A DNA stretch of 36,139 nt from JBMOJK01 sp049315825. Lineage in GTDB: Bacteria > Patescibacteriota > Gracilibacteria > BD1-5 > UBA2023. The translations under genes and the position numbers were made by a program. The notes under the pieces were generated by a model. That model saw nothing but the letters and a program-made list of their open reading frames with translations. It had not been told where the DNA came from and searched no databases. The stretch is from positions 1-36,139 of the forward strand of contig JBMOJK010000012.1 of NCBI GenBank assembly GCA_049315825.1. Reading direction: 5' to 3'. This document shows, piece after piece, positions 24,922 through 33,414 of this stretch; positions within the stretch are counted from its first letter, which is position 1, and each line of letters begins with the position of its first letter.

Positions 24922-26676
24922 CTAAAATCTCAGCTCAAACACTTTACCACGTGAGTAGATGGATGTCTTATCAGGAGAGAGAATTGCTGGCACAAGTACA
25001 TCACAACTACGGGCTTCAGCAATATATTCAGCACGAAGCACGCACGGACAGCTCGTACATGTTGCTACACCAAAAACCACACCTGTTTCCTGTGCACGGT
25101 CATAGTAACACTGTCCACCTACTCAGCCAACTGTAAGTCCATAGCCAGGTTGGAGGAGAGAGCCTGACGATGAATACTCAGTAACCTTCGGGCATCCTGC
25201 ATTTTCCTTGGGTCCTGCAACGAGCGGACATCGATCATCTGCATTGTTAATACCATCAGCATCTGTGTCGACAGACTCATTCATCAGGAGCGTAATATCT
25301 GCGATTGCAGTTGATCACTTCGAATCCCGTACTGTAAGTTTAACCACTTTGATGCCCGAGGTTTCAAATATATGAGTTGGATTTTGCTCGGTTGAGAATG
25401 TGCCATCTGAAAAATCCCAGCGGTAACTATATGGCCCAACACCACCGCTCGCTACGCTTGTGAATTTCACGGGTTGGGGAGTTGTACCGGTTAGGGCATT
25501 TGCAGTTGCATTGACTGTGAGGCCTCGTAGTTGATTTGATGGTATCGTGGTACCGTCGCGCACTTCTACTGTTGCAATTGTCTTCACTGTAGCTCCAGTG
25601 TCTTTATTGCGAATAGTGAGTCGAACGAGCCAAGTTCCAGAACCATCAAGCTTAAATGCAGTAAGACATGCTCCGATTGCGGTCATTTTTTTGCCATCCT
25701 GTGTACGAACAAACTCCCAAGTGTATTCGAGATTTCCAATGGATTCTGTTGCTGCGGAAAATGTATAACTGGTTTCTTTGATATCTGAAAACGATGCAAG
25801 CGGAGTGTCTTTTGAGCACGTAGTCACTGCTTTATCGAGGATGCGAATTTCACCAGTAACTTGATTACTATTTGAATTATTATTCGCATTCGCCCCATTA
25901 GAATCAGAACCCCCTGTATTGTTTCCGTTGTTATTATTATCACCAGATGAACCTGATCCGTTACCGGATTTAATAGAACAAAGATTTACCGTGAAAATCT
26001 TGCTCGCCATCATGACGAATTCTTTTTTCGAAATGTATTCATCTGGACGAACCTTGCCATCTGAATTCATGGTTATAATTCCAGCATTTATCGCTTTTTG
26101 AGCATAACCGAACCAACTATCATTTACATCGGTGATTTTGAGTCGACGGACAAAGTTGCTGGTATTGAGATCATTGTTCCAGAGTCCTGCCTGTCGAAGA
26201 AGCACTGCTGCAGCCTCTATTCGTGTGATTTTATTATTCGCACAAAAAGGAGTCTGATTGAAGCTTGTTCCATCCTGACACGACGAGTTTCCTGATCCGT
26301 TTACCACATATCCTTCAATGATTTTCTGCTCTTTCGCATACGAAACACAGTAGAAATTGATATTCGTGCGCTCAAAGTCAACAAATGGGAGCGCAGTATA
26401 CTTGAGAATATCATCAAATGTCGGAGTTAGACAACTCTTACACGTCACTCCTACAACGATCGACACGAACTCATCACGATTCATGAGTGCATCCGGGAAG
26501 AATTTCCCAGTCGGACTTTCGGGGATAATTCCACGCTCGTAGAGAATCCTGAGATCATTATAGTACACATCTGTTTCCTTTACATCAGAAAATGGCAATG
26601 ATGCAGCAAAAGCCGTCCCGAGAGAAAGGGACAGCAAACTTACAACTGCGAGACAACCGAGGAAAAAACGTTTCAT
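24922..26676 (-). CDS. S-layer-homology surface protein with PKD-like and calcium-repeat domains
   Basis: This 584-aa exported protein starts at ATG 26676 (MKRFFLGCLAVVSLL), with a signal peptide cleaved near AFA-AS. Three SLH-like modules follow: FSDVKETDVYYNDLRILYERG, an ITRIEAAAVLLRQAG segment, and ITDVNDSWFGYAQKAIN. A Gly/Ser/Asn linker (~240-280) leads to PKD-like domains, one with YSYRWDFSDGTFSTEQNPTH. A thrombospondin type 3-like calcium motif (DTDADGINNADDRCP) comes after the UGA at 25315, so a standard-code reading would cut off this C-terminus. A second UGA lies in LTVGGVGGQ. The tail is Cys-rich. SLH modules normally bind pyruvylated cell-wall polymers. Confidence 0.82.
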
Positions 26677-26738
26677 GTTTGAAGTATAGCGCTTGTTCTG
26701 AGAAAAAACAAACAAACGCAGGTAATTTGCGAAGTTTC

Positions 26739-28124
26739 CTAAAGCGTATATCGCACGTAGTCTCCAAGCCCTACGCTCTCGACATCAAGAATCTGCTGGT
26801 ATTCGATCTCATCGTACTCATCGATCTCAGGAGCCTGAATCTCACGACGTACGATCACACTATCTTCTTCGCACTGCATCACATATCCGTAGAATGTCTT
26901 TCCGATCGCTGCCTGCTGGTATTCGTCGTAGATTTTCTCAAGCACTTTTCCGAGTGACTTCATGCGCTTGCGAGCCGTTGCTTCATCGACCTTTCCATCG
27001 AGCTTTGAGCTCGCTGCGAGCTCCTCATCGTGATATTGGAATACTCCGACACTTTCGAATTTTTGATCCTTTGCGAACTGCATGAGTTCATCGAAGTCCG
27101 CATCCGATTCACCTGGGAAACCAACGATGAAACTCGTACGAATGAACGAATCCTGGAAGTTCTTACGGATGAATGTAAGCAGATCAAGAATATGTTTCTG
27201 ATCATAGAATCTTCCCATTCGCTTAAGAATGTTCGCAGAATAGTGCTGAAATGGAATATCGAAGTATGGGATGAATTTCTTCAGTTTCGTAAGCTTCCCG
27301 AAGTGTTCTAGGGTGAGGGTATCTGGATATAGATAGAACAGTCGATATTTGAAATCATACGGTAGTGTGTCAATCTTCTCAAGCAGCTCAAAAAGTCGAG
27401 ACTCACCATAAATATCCGTCCCGTAACGAGTGGTGTCCTGGCAGATGATTTCTACTTCACGAATACCATTGTTGACCATAGTCTCAACCTCCTTGAGAAT
27501 ATCCTCAATCTCGCGAGATTTCTGACGTCCACGGATCTTTGGGATGATACAAAACGTACAGTTATTATCACAGCCCTCCGCGATCTTGAGATATTCGTAG
27601 CCGAATGGCGCATGGATGTAGGCTCGGATCTCATCTCCTTTCCAAACGAATGCCTTTTTTCCTATTTGATTTCCACCGATGGATGATAGGTACTCACGCA
27701 GCTTATTCTCCTTAAGGCCAGCGAGGGCACCCTTGAGCTTGGCAACTCCAGGAGTTTTGATAAGACGATTTTCTCCAAAGAGCATTTTCTCGATCGATGC
27801 ATAATCGGTGAATGGGAGGATTGCGTGGAGATTTTTAAGACTCGAAAGAAATGCATCATCTTTCACAGATACATAACACCCCATGAGGATCACCTTCTTC
27901 CCCATATCATCAAAATACTTGAGAGTCTGTTCAGATTCTTCACGAGCGGTCGAAAGAAATCCACAGGTATTCACCAAGACATAGTCTACTGCTTTGTCTT
28001 CGGGGGTATCGTAGTATTCGATCGAAATACGATCGGAGAATTTAAGAATCTGACCAACGGCGAACTCAAGGTCAACGAGGTTCTTGGAGCAACCAAGATT
28101 TACAGAAGAAAATCGAAAGGACAT
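26739..28124 (-). CDS. rimO: Ribosomal protein S12 methylthiotransferase RimO
   Basis: This 461-aa MiaB/RimO family radical-SAM enzyme methylthiolates Asp of ribosomal protein S12. ATG 28124 (MSFRFSSVNLGCSKN) is chosen over an upstream hydrophobic extension. N-terminal cluster cysteines are in NLGCSKN, NTCGFLS and MGCYVS; the radical-SAM motif is CDNNCTFC; a C-terminal TRAM domain ends in YVRYTL. RimO rather than MiaB is inferred from the NLGCSKN start. No UGA codon. It diverges from the gene at 28274. Confidence 0.93.
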   Translation of the reverse strand: MSFRFSSVNLGCSKNLVDLEFAVGQILKFSDRISIEYYDTPEDKAVDYVLVNTCGFLSTAREESEQTLKYFDDMGKKVILMGCYVSVKDDAFLSSLKNLHAILPFTDYASIEKMLFGENRLIKTPGVAKLKGALAGLKENKLREYLSSIGGNQIGKKAFVWKGDEIRAYIHAPFGYEYLKIAEGCDNNCTFCIIPKIRGRQKSREIEDILKEVETMVNNGIREVEIICQDTTRYGTDIYGESRLFELLEKIDTLPYDFKYRLFYLYPDTLTLEHFGKLTKLKKFIPYFDIPFQHYSANILKRMGRFYDQKHILDLLTFIRKNFQDSFIRTSFIVGFPGESDADFDELMQFAKDQKFESVGVFQYHDEELAASSKLDGKVDEATARKRMKSLGKVLEKIYDEYQQAAIGKTFYGYVMQCEEDSVIVRREIQAPEIDEYDEIEYQQILDVESVGLGDYVRYTL

Positions 28125-28273
28125 GTACAATATTAACAAAATCGGGCGGATTATATAAATCATGCACCACAGAAGCAAACAGAAAGATGATTCTCCTCTC
28201 AAAATAGCTCAACTGAGTTTTGACACACACACGAACTCAAGGCATACTGTTACTCTGAAAACCAACAACACCT

Positions 28274-28882
28274 ATGCGCCTCCTCAGTACCAACCAATTA
28301 CATTCGATCCCAAAACAATCTTCAGCCCCATTTATAGAGGGTATTGCAGGTATATTCAAAGGTCGTAGTCAGGGCATCTTGGGTTATCAGTGACTTGCTC
28401 GTAGTAGCAAAAAGGAATCTGTAAAGCACTACACAAAAAATCCACTGGAAGTACTCTCGCTTGATATTATGAATTTTGAACATTTTCATATTACCAAACT
28501 CGGAAATCCCCAAGAACAATTCAGGCTTCCAAATGGTGAACTCGCCGTCCCATGTGAATTTGAGTATCAGTACTCTAAAGATGCCATAATTAAGAAATCT
28601 ATCGAAAAATGACACTACAACCTTGGCGACGGTGATAGAGCTGCAAAAGCCTACATCGAATCCAAGTCAGGTACACGTCGTAGTATAGCACTCATAACCC
28701 TCCCGATTGCAGAAGATACCGATATTAGGTTTTATTCACGAAGTCTCGGTGAGGCTGCCGAGCATATCATGCCAAAGCTTCGCCATGAAGTACACGTACT
28801 TTGAGTAGAGAAAATTGCAAGGGATACCGAGTCTACTGCTGGTCTTGTAAACAGTTTCTTTTCGCGGATCATGAACTTATAA
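28274..28882 (+). CDS. Hypothetical protein, 202 aa
   Basis: Three UGA codons (28391, 28610, 28802) read as Gly make one ORF from ATG 28274 (MRLLSTNQLHSIPKQ) to TAA. The fragments GYQGLARSSKK, SIEKGHYNLGDGD and HVLGVEKIARD all join smoothly, and the C-terminus is helical (STAGLVNSFFSRIMNL). There is no signal peptide or membrane helix and no family I recognise. It diverges from rimO with ~150 bp between start codons. A different-frame ORF from 28162 (68 codons) overlaps its start and looks like chance. Confidence 0.65.
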
Positions 28883-28902
28883 ACTGCTTTTAGCAGTTTT
28901 TT
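28881..28902 (+). terminator. Terminator of the 202-aa gene
   Basis: AACTGC (28882-28887) and GCAGTT (28893-28898) form a 6-bp stem followed by a T-run to 28902; it overlaps the stop codon. Confidence 0.75.
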
Positions 28903-28956
28903 GTCACGTTTTTTGAACTCTTTCGTTGTAGTATTTAGATCACATAAATTTTACAC

Positions 28957-29790
28957 ATGAAACTCATTCGACCAATGGCACTCACTGGTGTACTCCTTGT
29001 TACCCTTACATCTCAATCCGCATTTGCTAGCGCCGCCGCCATTGCCGAGATACCAAATCCTGCTTCTCAGTTCTGCGTCGATGTGGGTGGAACTCTCGAG
29101 ATTCGCAAGAATGCAGACAAGAGTGAGTACGGAGTTTGTAAATTCGATGACAATCGTGTTATCGAAGAATGGAAGCTCTATCGCGATTCTGCCTTTGATA
29201 TCAAGAAGAATACAAAACTTGCAGATCATCTCGATATCAGCGCTCTTTATCCCGCATTTCATGACAAAAAGCTTTCAAAGGTAAACGCAAACATTGCTCG
29301 CTATGTTCAGGGGTTTCTCGACCAAATCACTGAAATGCAAGCACAGGATAAAAAGGATGGGGTTACAGTAAATTACGGATTTTACTCAACATCCGAAGTT
29401 TATACCTCAAGTGGGACAGTTTCTGCCGTACTTCATACTTCGTACTATACTGGCGGAGCACATGGCGCGCCTGGGACAAAGGTATTGCTTGCAACCAAGA
29501 ACGGTGAAAAGATCTCATTTCGTCAGTATATCAAGCAAGACGCTAAGTCGCTCAAGGAATTCGCAAAGCGCGTAAATACTGCACTGAAGGCAAAATATCC
29601 TGATCTCTCAAAAGAATCGATCGATCTCGGAACTGCACCAAAGTGGATGAATTTCACAACTGTTGCGATCGAAAATGGAAAGGCAACAGTATTCTTCCCT
29701 GCATACACACTTGGAAGCTACGCAGAAGGAGAGCAGAAGGTAACTGTTTCTCTCGATGGAATAACTACTATGGAAAGCACGAAGAAATAA
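28957..29790 (+). CDS. Secreted protein with DUF333-like and DUF3298/PdaC-like domains
   Basis: This 277-aa exported protein has a signal peptide (residues ~1-25, LTGVLLVTLTSQSAFA-SA). A DUF333-like module follows, residues ~34-75 (NPASQFCVDVGGTLEI ... GVCKFDDNRVIEEWKLY), with the family's two Cys and EEW. The C-terminal part (~100-275) resembles the DUF3298/RsiV-PdaC fold, including YYTGGAHGAPGTKVL and ISFRQYIKQDAKSLKEFA. Such domains are found in envelope and anti-sigma proteins; no catalytic claim is made. No UGA codon. It is monocistronic, closed by 29800-29845. Confidence 0.78.
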   Translation: MKLIRPMALTGVLLVTLTSQSAFASAAAIAEIPNPASQFCVDVGGTLEIRKNADKSEYGVCKFDDNRVIEEWKLYRDSAFDIKKNTKLADHLDISALYPAFHDKKLSKVNANIARYVQGFLDQITEMQAQDKKDGVTVNYGFYSTSEVYTSSGTVSAVLHTSYYTGGAHGAPGTKVLLATKNGEKISFRQYIKQDAKSLKEFAKRVNTALKAKYPDLSKESIDLGTAPKWMNFTTVAIENGKATVFFPAYTLGSYAEGEQKVTVSLDGITTMESTKK

Positions 29791-29799
29791 TTCAGATAT

Positions 29800-29845
29800 A
29801 AAAAATATCCTCCATAGCTCGTAAGAGCGACGGAGGGTATTTTTA
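29800..29845. terminator. Bidirectional terminator between the DUF333 gene and lepA
   Basis: ATCCTCC and GGAGGGT pair around an inner GCTC-GTAA-GAGC hairpin, with A-run on the left and T-run on the right. It serves both the + strand gene ending at 29790 and lepA (stop at 29843). Confidence 0.82.
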
Positions 29846-31723
29846 CTTCTTGAGAATATTTACGAATGTCTCACTTGGGATGCTCACCTTTCCGAATTGT
29901 TTCATCTTTTTCTTACCTTCCTTTTGCTTCTCAAGGAGCTTGCGCTTTCGAGAGATATCCCCTCCGTAGAGCTTGGCAGTTACGTCCTTGCGGAGTGCGG
30001 AGATGTCTTCGCGAGCGATGACGTTTGAGCCAAGAGCGGCTTGGATGGCGATAGCAAACTGAGCTTTAGGGATAGCATCCTTGAGCTTGGCGCAGATGCG
30101 ACCTCCGAGGGTTCGAGCTCGATCCCGGTGGACGATCATAGAGAATGCTTCTACCTTCTCACCTGCTACGAGTACATCGAGCTTGGCAAGGTCGTCCATC
30201 TTGTATTTGAGGAATTCATACGAGAGACTTCCGTATCCGCTCGAGAGTGACTTGAGATCATCATAGAAATCACCCACGAGTTCTGAGAGTGGGATTTCAT
30301 ACACGAGTACCGCGCGGCGAGCATCGAGGAAGTATTGATTCTTGAATACTCCGCGTCGCTCTTGTGAGAGCTGCATGAGGTTTCCAACGTATTCGGTTGG
30401 AGTGATGATCTCGATCTTCGCGATCGGCTCTTCGATATGTATCCAGCTTCCTGCAGGTGGAAGATCCTCCGGATTACTGATCATCACAGCAGTACAAGTA
30501 CGATTCTCGAACTGAAGAAGTTCTGGTCGACTGCGTGGATAGTCAGAACATTTGTCTCCAGGAAGTACTACACGGTAGGTTACCTGTGGACTCGTCATGA
30601 TGACGTCCATCTCAAACTCGCGCCAGAGTCGCTCCTTGACGATATCGAGGTGCAGAAGCCCGAGGAATCCACATCGAAATCCATGTCCGAGTGCCGCCGA
30701 AACTTCGTGCTCAGTAACGAGGGAAGAGTCGTTAAGCGTGAGTTTGTCGATCGAGTCCTTGAGCTTTGGATATTCGTCAGTATCCACAGGATAAACTCCT
30801 GCGAAGATGAACGGAGTGATGCGCTTGAAACCCTGGATTGGATTTTTGGATTCAGCAGGACCTCGGAACACTGTATCCCCGACGCGAGCATCAGCGATCG
30901 TCTTGAGTCCGGTAACGATGTACCCGATCTCGCCTTCTTCGATCACTCCGATTGGATTCCATTTTGGAGAGAAACATCCAACTTCGAGCGCTTCGATTTT
31001 GACTCCTGTATTGATAAACTCAAGTGGATCACCCTTCTTGATCTGACCACAGAAGAGCTTCACATAGATCACAACCCCTTTATAGGTATCGTACTGAGAA
31101 TCGAATATGAGAGCCTTGACTCCCGATCGATCAAAGGCCGCGTCTCCATGAAGTACGAGCGAAGAATTCACATCGAGCCCCTTTGGTTCAGGCATACGAT
31201 CTACAACTGCATCGAGAACAGACTGCACATTTTCTCCCGTCTTTGCAGAAACTGAGATAATATCTTCACGGCTACATCCAAGAAGACTCATGACTTCTGT
31301 ACTCACACGCTCTACATCCGCAGATGGGAGGTCGATCTTGTTGAGCACTGGGATGATCGTGAGGTCATTTTCGAGAGCAAGATACACATTCGAGAGCGTC
31401 TGCGCTTCGATCCCTTGTGTCGCATCAACGACGAGGATCGCCCCTTCTACCGAAGCAAGTGATCGAGAAACTTCGTACTGGAAGTCTACGTGTCCTGGAG
31501 TATCGATGAGATTGAGCTCTACCCCCTTCCAATTCATGCGAACTGGAGTGAGCTTGATCGTAATTCCACGCTCTTTCTCGATATCCATTGTGTCGAGTGT
31601 TTGCTCTCGAATATCACGTTTTTCGATCGTACCAGTGATCTCGAGCATGCGATCTGCAAGCGTAGATTTCCCATGGTCGATGTGAGCGATGATACAGAAA
31701 TTTCGGATTGATTGAGGATTCAT
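29843..31723 (-). CDS. lepA: Elongation factor 4 (LepA), ribosome back-translocase
   Basis: This 626-aa translational GTPase starts at ATG 31723 (MNPQSIRNFCIIAHIDHGKS). G1 is AHIDHGKST, G2 is around RGITIK, G3 is DTPGHVDF and G4 is NKIDLP. The family-specific C-terminal domain (LCAKLKDAIPKAQFAI-like region, YGGDISRKRKLLEKQKEGKK) is present. Length matches the family. No UGA codon in 626. Confidence 0.96.
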   Translation of the reverse strand: MNPQSIRNFCIIAHIDHGKSTLADRMLEITGTIEKRDIREQTLDTMDIEKERGITIKLTPVRMNWKGVELNLIDTPGHVDFQYEVSRSLASVEGAILVVDATQGIEAQTLSNVYLALENDLTIIPVLNKIDLPSADVERVSTEVMSLLGCSREDIISVSAKTGENVQSVLDAVVDRMPEPKGLDVNSSLVLHGDAAFDRSGVKALIFDSQYDTYKGVVIYVKLFCGQIKKGDPLEFINTGVKIEALEVGCFSPKWNPIGVIEEGEIGYIVTGLKTIADARVGDTVFRGPAESKNPIQGFKRITPFIFAGVYPVDTDEYPKLKDSIDKLTLNDSSLVTEHEVSAALGHGFRCGFLGLLHLDIVKERLWREFEMDVIMTSPQVTYRVVLPGDKCSDYPRSRPELLQFENRTCTAVMISNPEDLPPAGSWIHIEEPIAKIEIITPTEYVGNLMQLSQERRGVFKNQYFLDARRAVLVYEIPLSELVGDFYDDLKSLSSGYGSLSYEFLKYKMDDLAKLDVLVAGEKVEAFSMIVHRDRARTLGGRICAKLKDAIPKAQFAIAIQAALGSNVIAREDISALRKDVTAKLYGGDISRKRKLLEKQKEGKKKMKQFGKVSIPSETFVNILKK

Positions 31724-31822
31724 TGATTCTAGACAGATGAAAAGGATGCGAGTCCTGTATGGATTTGGCCGATATGATATGGAAAACACCCAAAAAAGCG
31801 AACAAAAATACTCTGAAAATGG

Positions 31823-32071
31823 CTAGTTTGTGGCACTTTTAACGATCTTGCTTGCACGAGTATTTCGATGAGCAATGGATTCAACTACGATTGCCCCTCA
31901 GTCTTGAGGGTCATAGTGAAGAGCAAGATTCTTCTTATTTGCTACGTATTTAGAAAGAAAAATCATGAGCTCACCTTCTTTGGCAGTAAGTCCATCGATA
32001 TGAATTCGCACGCTCTGTATGAGTTCTTCGATTCTTTGTTCTGTTAGATCTATCCGTCCTTCTCTCGCCAT
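31823..32071 (-). CDS. Small hypothetical protein, 82 aa, hidden by a UGA
   Basis: ATG 32071 (MAREGRIDLTEQRIEELIQS) opens 82 codons to TAG at 31823, with one UGA (31898) giving PQDGGAIVVESIAHRN. The ORF has consistent protein-like composition: an N-terminal amphipathic helix, LTAKEGELMIFLSKYVANKK, then a short beta segment. I recognise no family. It lies 99 bp upstream of lepA on the same strand, so they may be co-transcribed. Confidence 0.6.
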
Positions 32072-32385
32072 GAGTTGTAAACTTTCACGCTCTTAAATGA
32101 TTCAGCTTATTGCCTCATGAATGAGCAAAATAGCACGTGAACCTGGCGCAAGTTTTGGAGTTGAAACTCACTTGTCAGACGATAAATTTCTAGGGAAGCG
32201 TATAACATTACTCGATGGATGCATAGAGACTGATGAGCGGTGAAGTATGCTATATGCAGTACACATAACAATAATATTTCTATAAATACATAGGCTAATA
32301 TGTAAGTCAAGCTTGAGAAAAAGATTTTGAAAAATACAAGAATCTGCTACATTGGCTGGTTCGTTATTCAATAACCAATCTAAAG
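32072..32385. other. Intergenic between the 82-aa gene and gpx
   Basis: Under UGA = Gly a + strand ORF of 62 codons spans 32097-32285, with two internal UGA, but it has no clear ribosome binding site or family resemblance. An imperfect inverted repeat (GGTTCGTTATT / AATAACC) lies just upstream of gpx near 32360-32380. Promoters for both flanking genes are expected here, but none stands out. Confidence 0.35.
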
Positions 32386-32868
32386 ATGAACGTATATAAT
32401 TTTACCGTCCCAGCAAAGGGAGGAAAGACTGCTGATCTCGCACAGTACGCAGGAAAAGTCACAGTTATCGTGAATGTAGCCAGCAAGTGTGGTCTCGCAC
32501 CACAGTACGACGGACTTCAGAAGCTCTATGAAACCTATTCAGACAAGGGGCTCATGATTCTTGGATTTCCATGTAATCAGTTTGCATGACAAGAGCCTGG
32601 GACTGATGAAGAAATCCAAGAGGGATGCAAGCTTAACTACGGTGTAAGCTTTCCTATCATGGGTAAAATTGATGTAAATGGTGAGGCAGCAGATCCGCTC
32701 TATGTACATCTCAAGAACAAAAAGCATGGGTTTTTATCAAAGGCCATCAAGTGGAATTTTACAAAATTCCTCGTTGATCAGAACGGTGAAGTCATCAAGC
32801 GCTATGCACCAACAACTGAGCCTGCAGATATGGAGCAAGACATCAAGAAGCTTCTTGGTATTGCATAA
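32386..32868 (+). CDS. gpx: Glutathione peroxidase family (thiol peroxidase, Cys type)
   Basis: This 160-aa peroxidase reduces H2O2 or lipid peroxides with thiols, in bacteria usually through thioredoxin. The peroxidatic residue is Cys35 (NVASKCGL, codon TGT). Gln69 (CNQFAGQEPG) and Trp123-Asn124 (KWNFTKFLV) complete the active site. The one UGA (32587) encodes Gly68, right beside the catalytic Gln, where the family has Gly. Because family members in other organisms use UGA for selenocysteine, this UGA must not be read as Sec. A terminator follows at 32884-32919. Confidence 0.93.
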
Positions 32869-32883
32869 GTTCCCCTCTTGTTA

Positions 32884-32919
32884 AAAAAATACGTACAGTC
32901 TAGACTGTACGTATTTTTT
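32884..32919. terminator. Bidirectional terminator, perfect palindrome
   Basis: The 36-bp perfect palindrome has A-run (32884-32889), core TACGTACAGTC and its complement, then T-run (32914-32919). It ends both gpx (+) and the 46-aa gene (-). Confidence 0.9.
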
Positions 32920-32931
32920 GAGAGCAGAAGA

Positions 32932-33072
32932 CTAATGACCACCTTTTCCAAGAATACTATTCACTGCAGAGCTTGCACCTATAAGTCCTACTATACAGAA
33001 TTCTGCCAATGCTCTCCCCCATCCTCCACCACCATTAGAATGATTAGAGGCCTTGCTTGGTCCATGTGCCAT
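32932..33072 (-). CDS. Small membrane protein, 46 aa
   Basis: ATG 33072 (MAHGPSKASNHSNGGGGWG) opens 46 codons to TAG. A single hydrophobic segment follows the Gly-rich start (ALAEFCIVGLIGASSAVNSI) and the tail is GKGGH. Upstream in-frame codons lead only to a TTG. It is immediately followed by the bidirectional terminator, supporting expression. No family recognised; small single-helix peptides of this kind can be bacteriocin-like, toxin-like or membrane stress peptides, but nothing here distinguishes these. Confidence 0.5.
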   Translation of the reverse strand: MAHGPSKASNHSNGGGGWGRALAEFCIVGLIGASSAVNSILGKGGH

Positions 33073-33339
33073 ATCTGTGAAATCAGTAATAATTTTTCGG
33101 ACTATACAGACGAAACTATTAACGTCAATCAATTATGTCTAAAATATTAAAAACGACGATCATTTTTCAAGGCTAGGCTGTAAAAAGACGATCAAATCAT
33201 TAAGATAGTTTTTACGACGATATCTTCGTTTCTATGTATTGTATTCACTCCTGCCAGCGTGGATCAAGAATTCAAAATACTAGCCATTTATGTCATTATT
33301 TGTGCATTATCCTTTGTTGTGCTAGATTAACAGGGAATA

Positions 33340-33367
33340 TTGACATATATTTAATAATTTGTATAAA
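33340..33367 (+). promoter_or_regulatory. Strong sigma-70-like promoter of the giant surface protein gene
   Basis: TTGACA (33340-33345), a 16-bp spacer and TATAAA (33362-33367) match the consensus well. It lies 48 bp upstream of ATG 33415. The rest of the gap 33133-33414 shows no gene; a possible upstream ORF is not supported. Confidence 0.75.
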
Positions 33368-33414
33368 TCAAAGGTTTATACACAAATTTCAGAGGTTTTC
33401 TTATCTTTCAAATT

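Noticed and set aside
28162..28368. 68-codon + strand ORF
   Set aside because: It overlaps the better supported 202-aa gene in another frame and has no family resemblance.
32587..32589. UGA in glutathione peroxidase as selenocysteine
   Set aside because: The peroxidatic position is an ordinary Cys codon at residue 35; the UGA falls on a family glycine.
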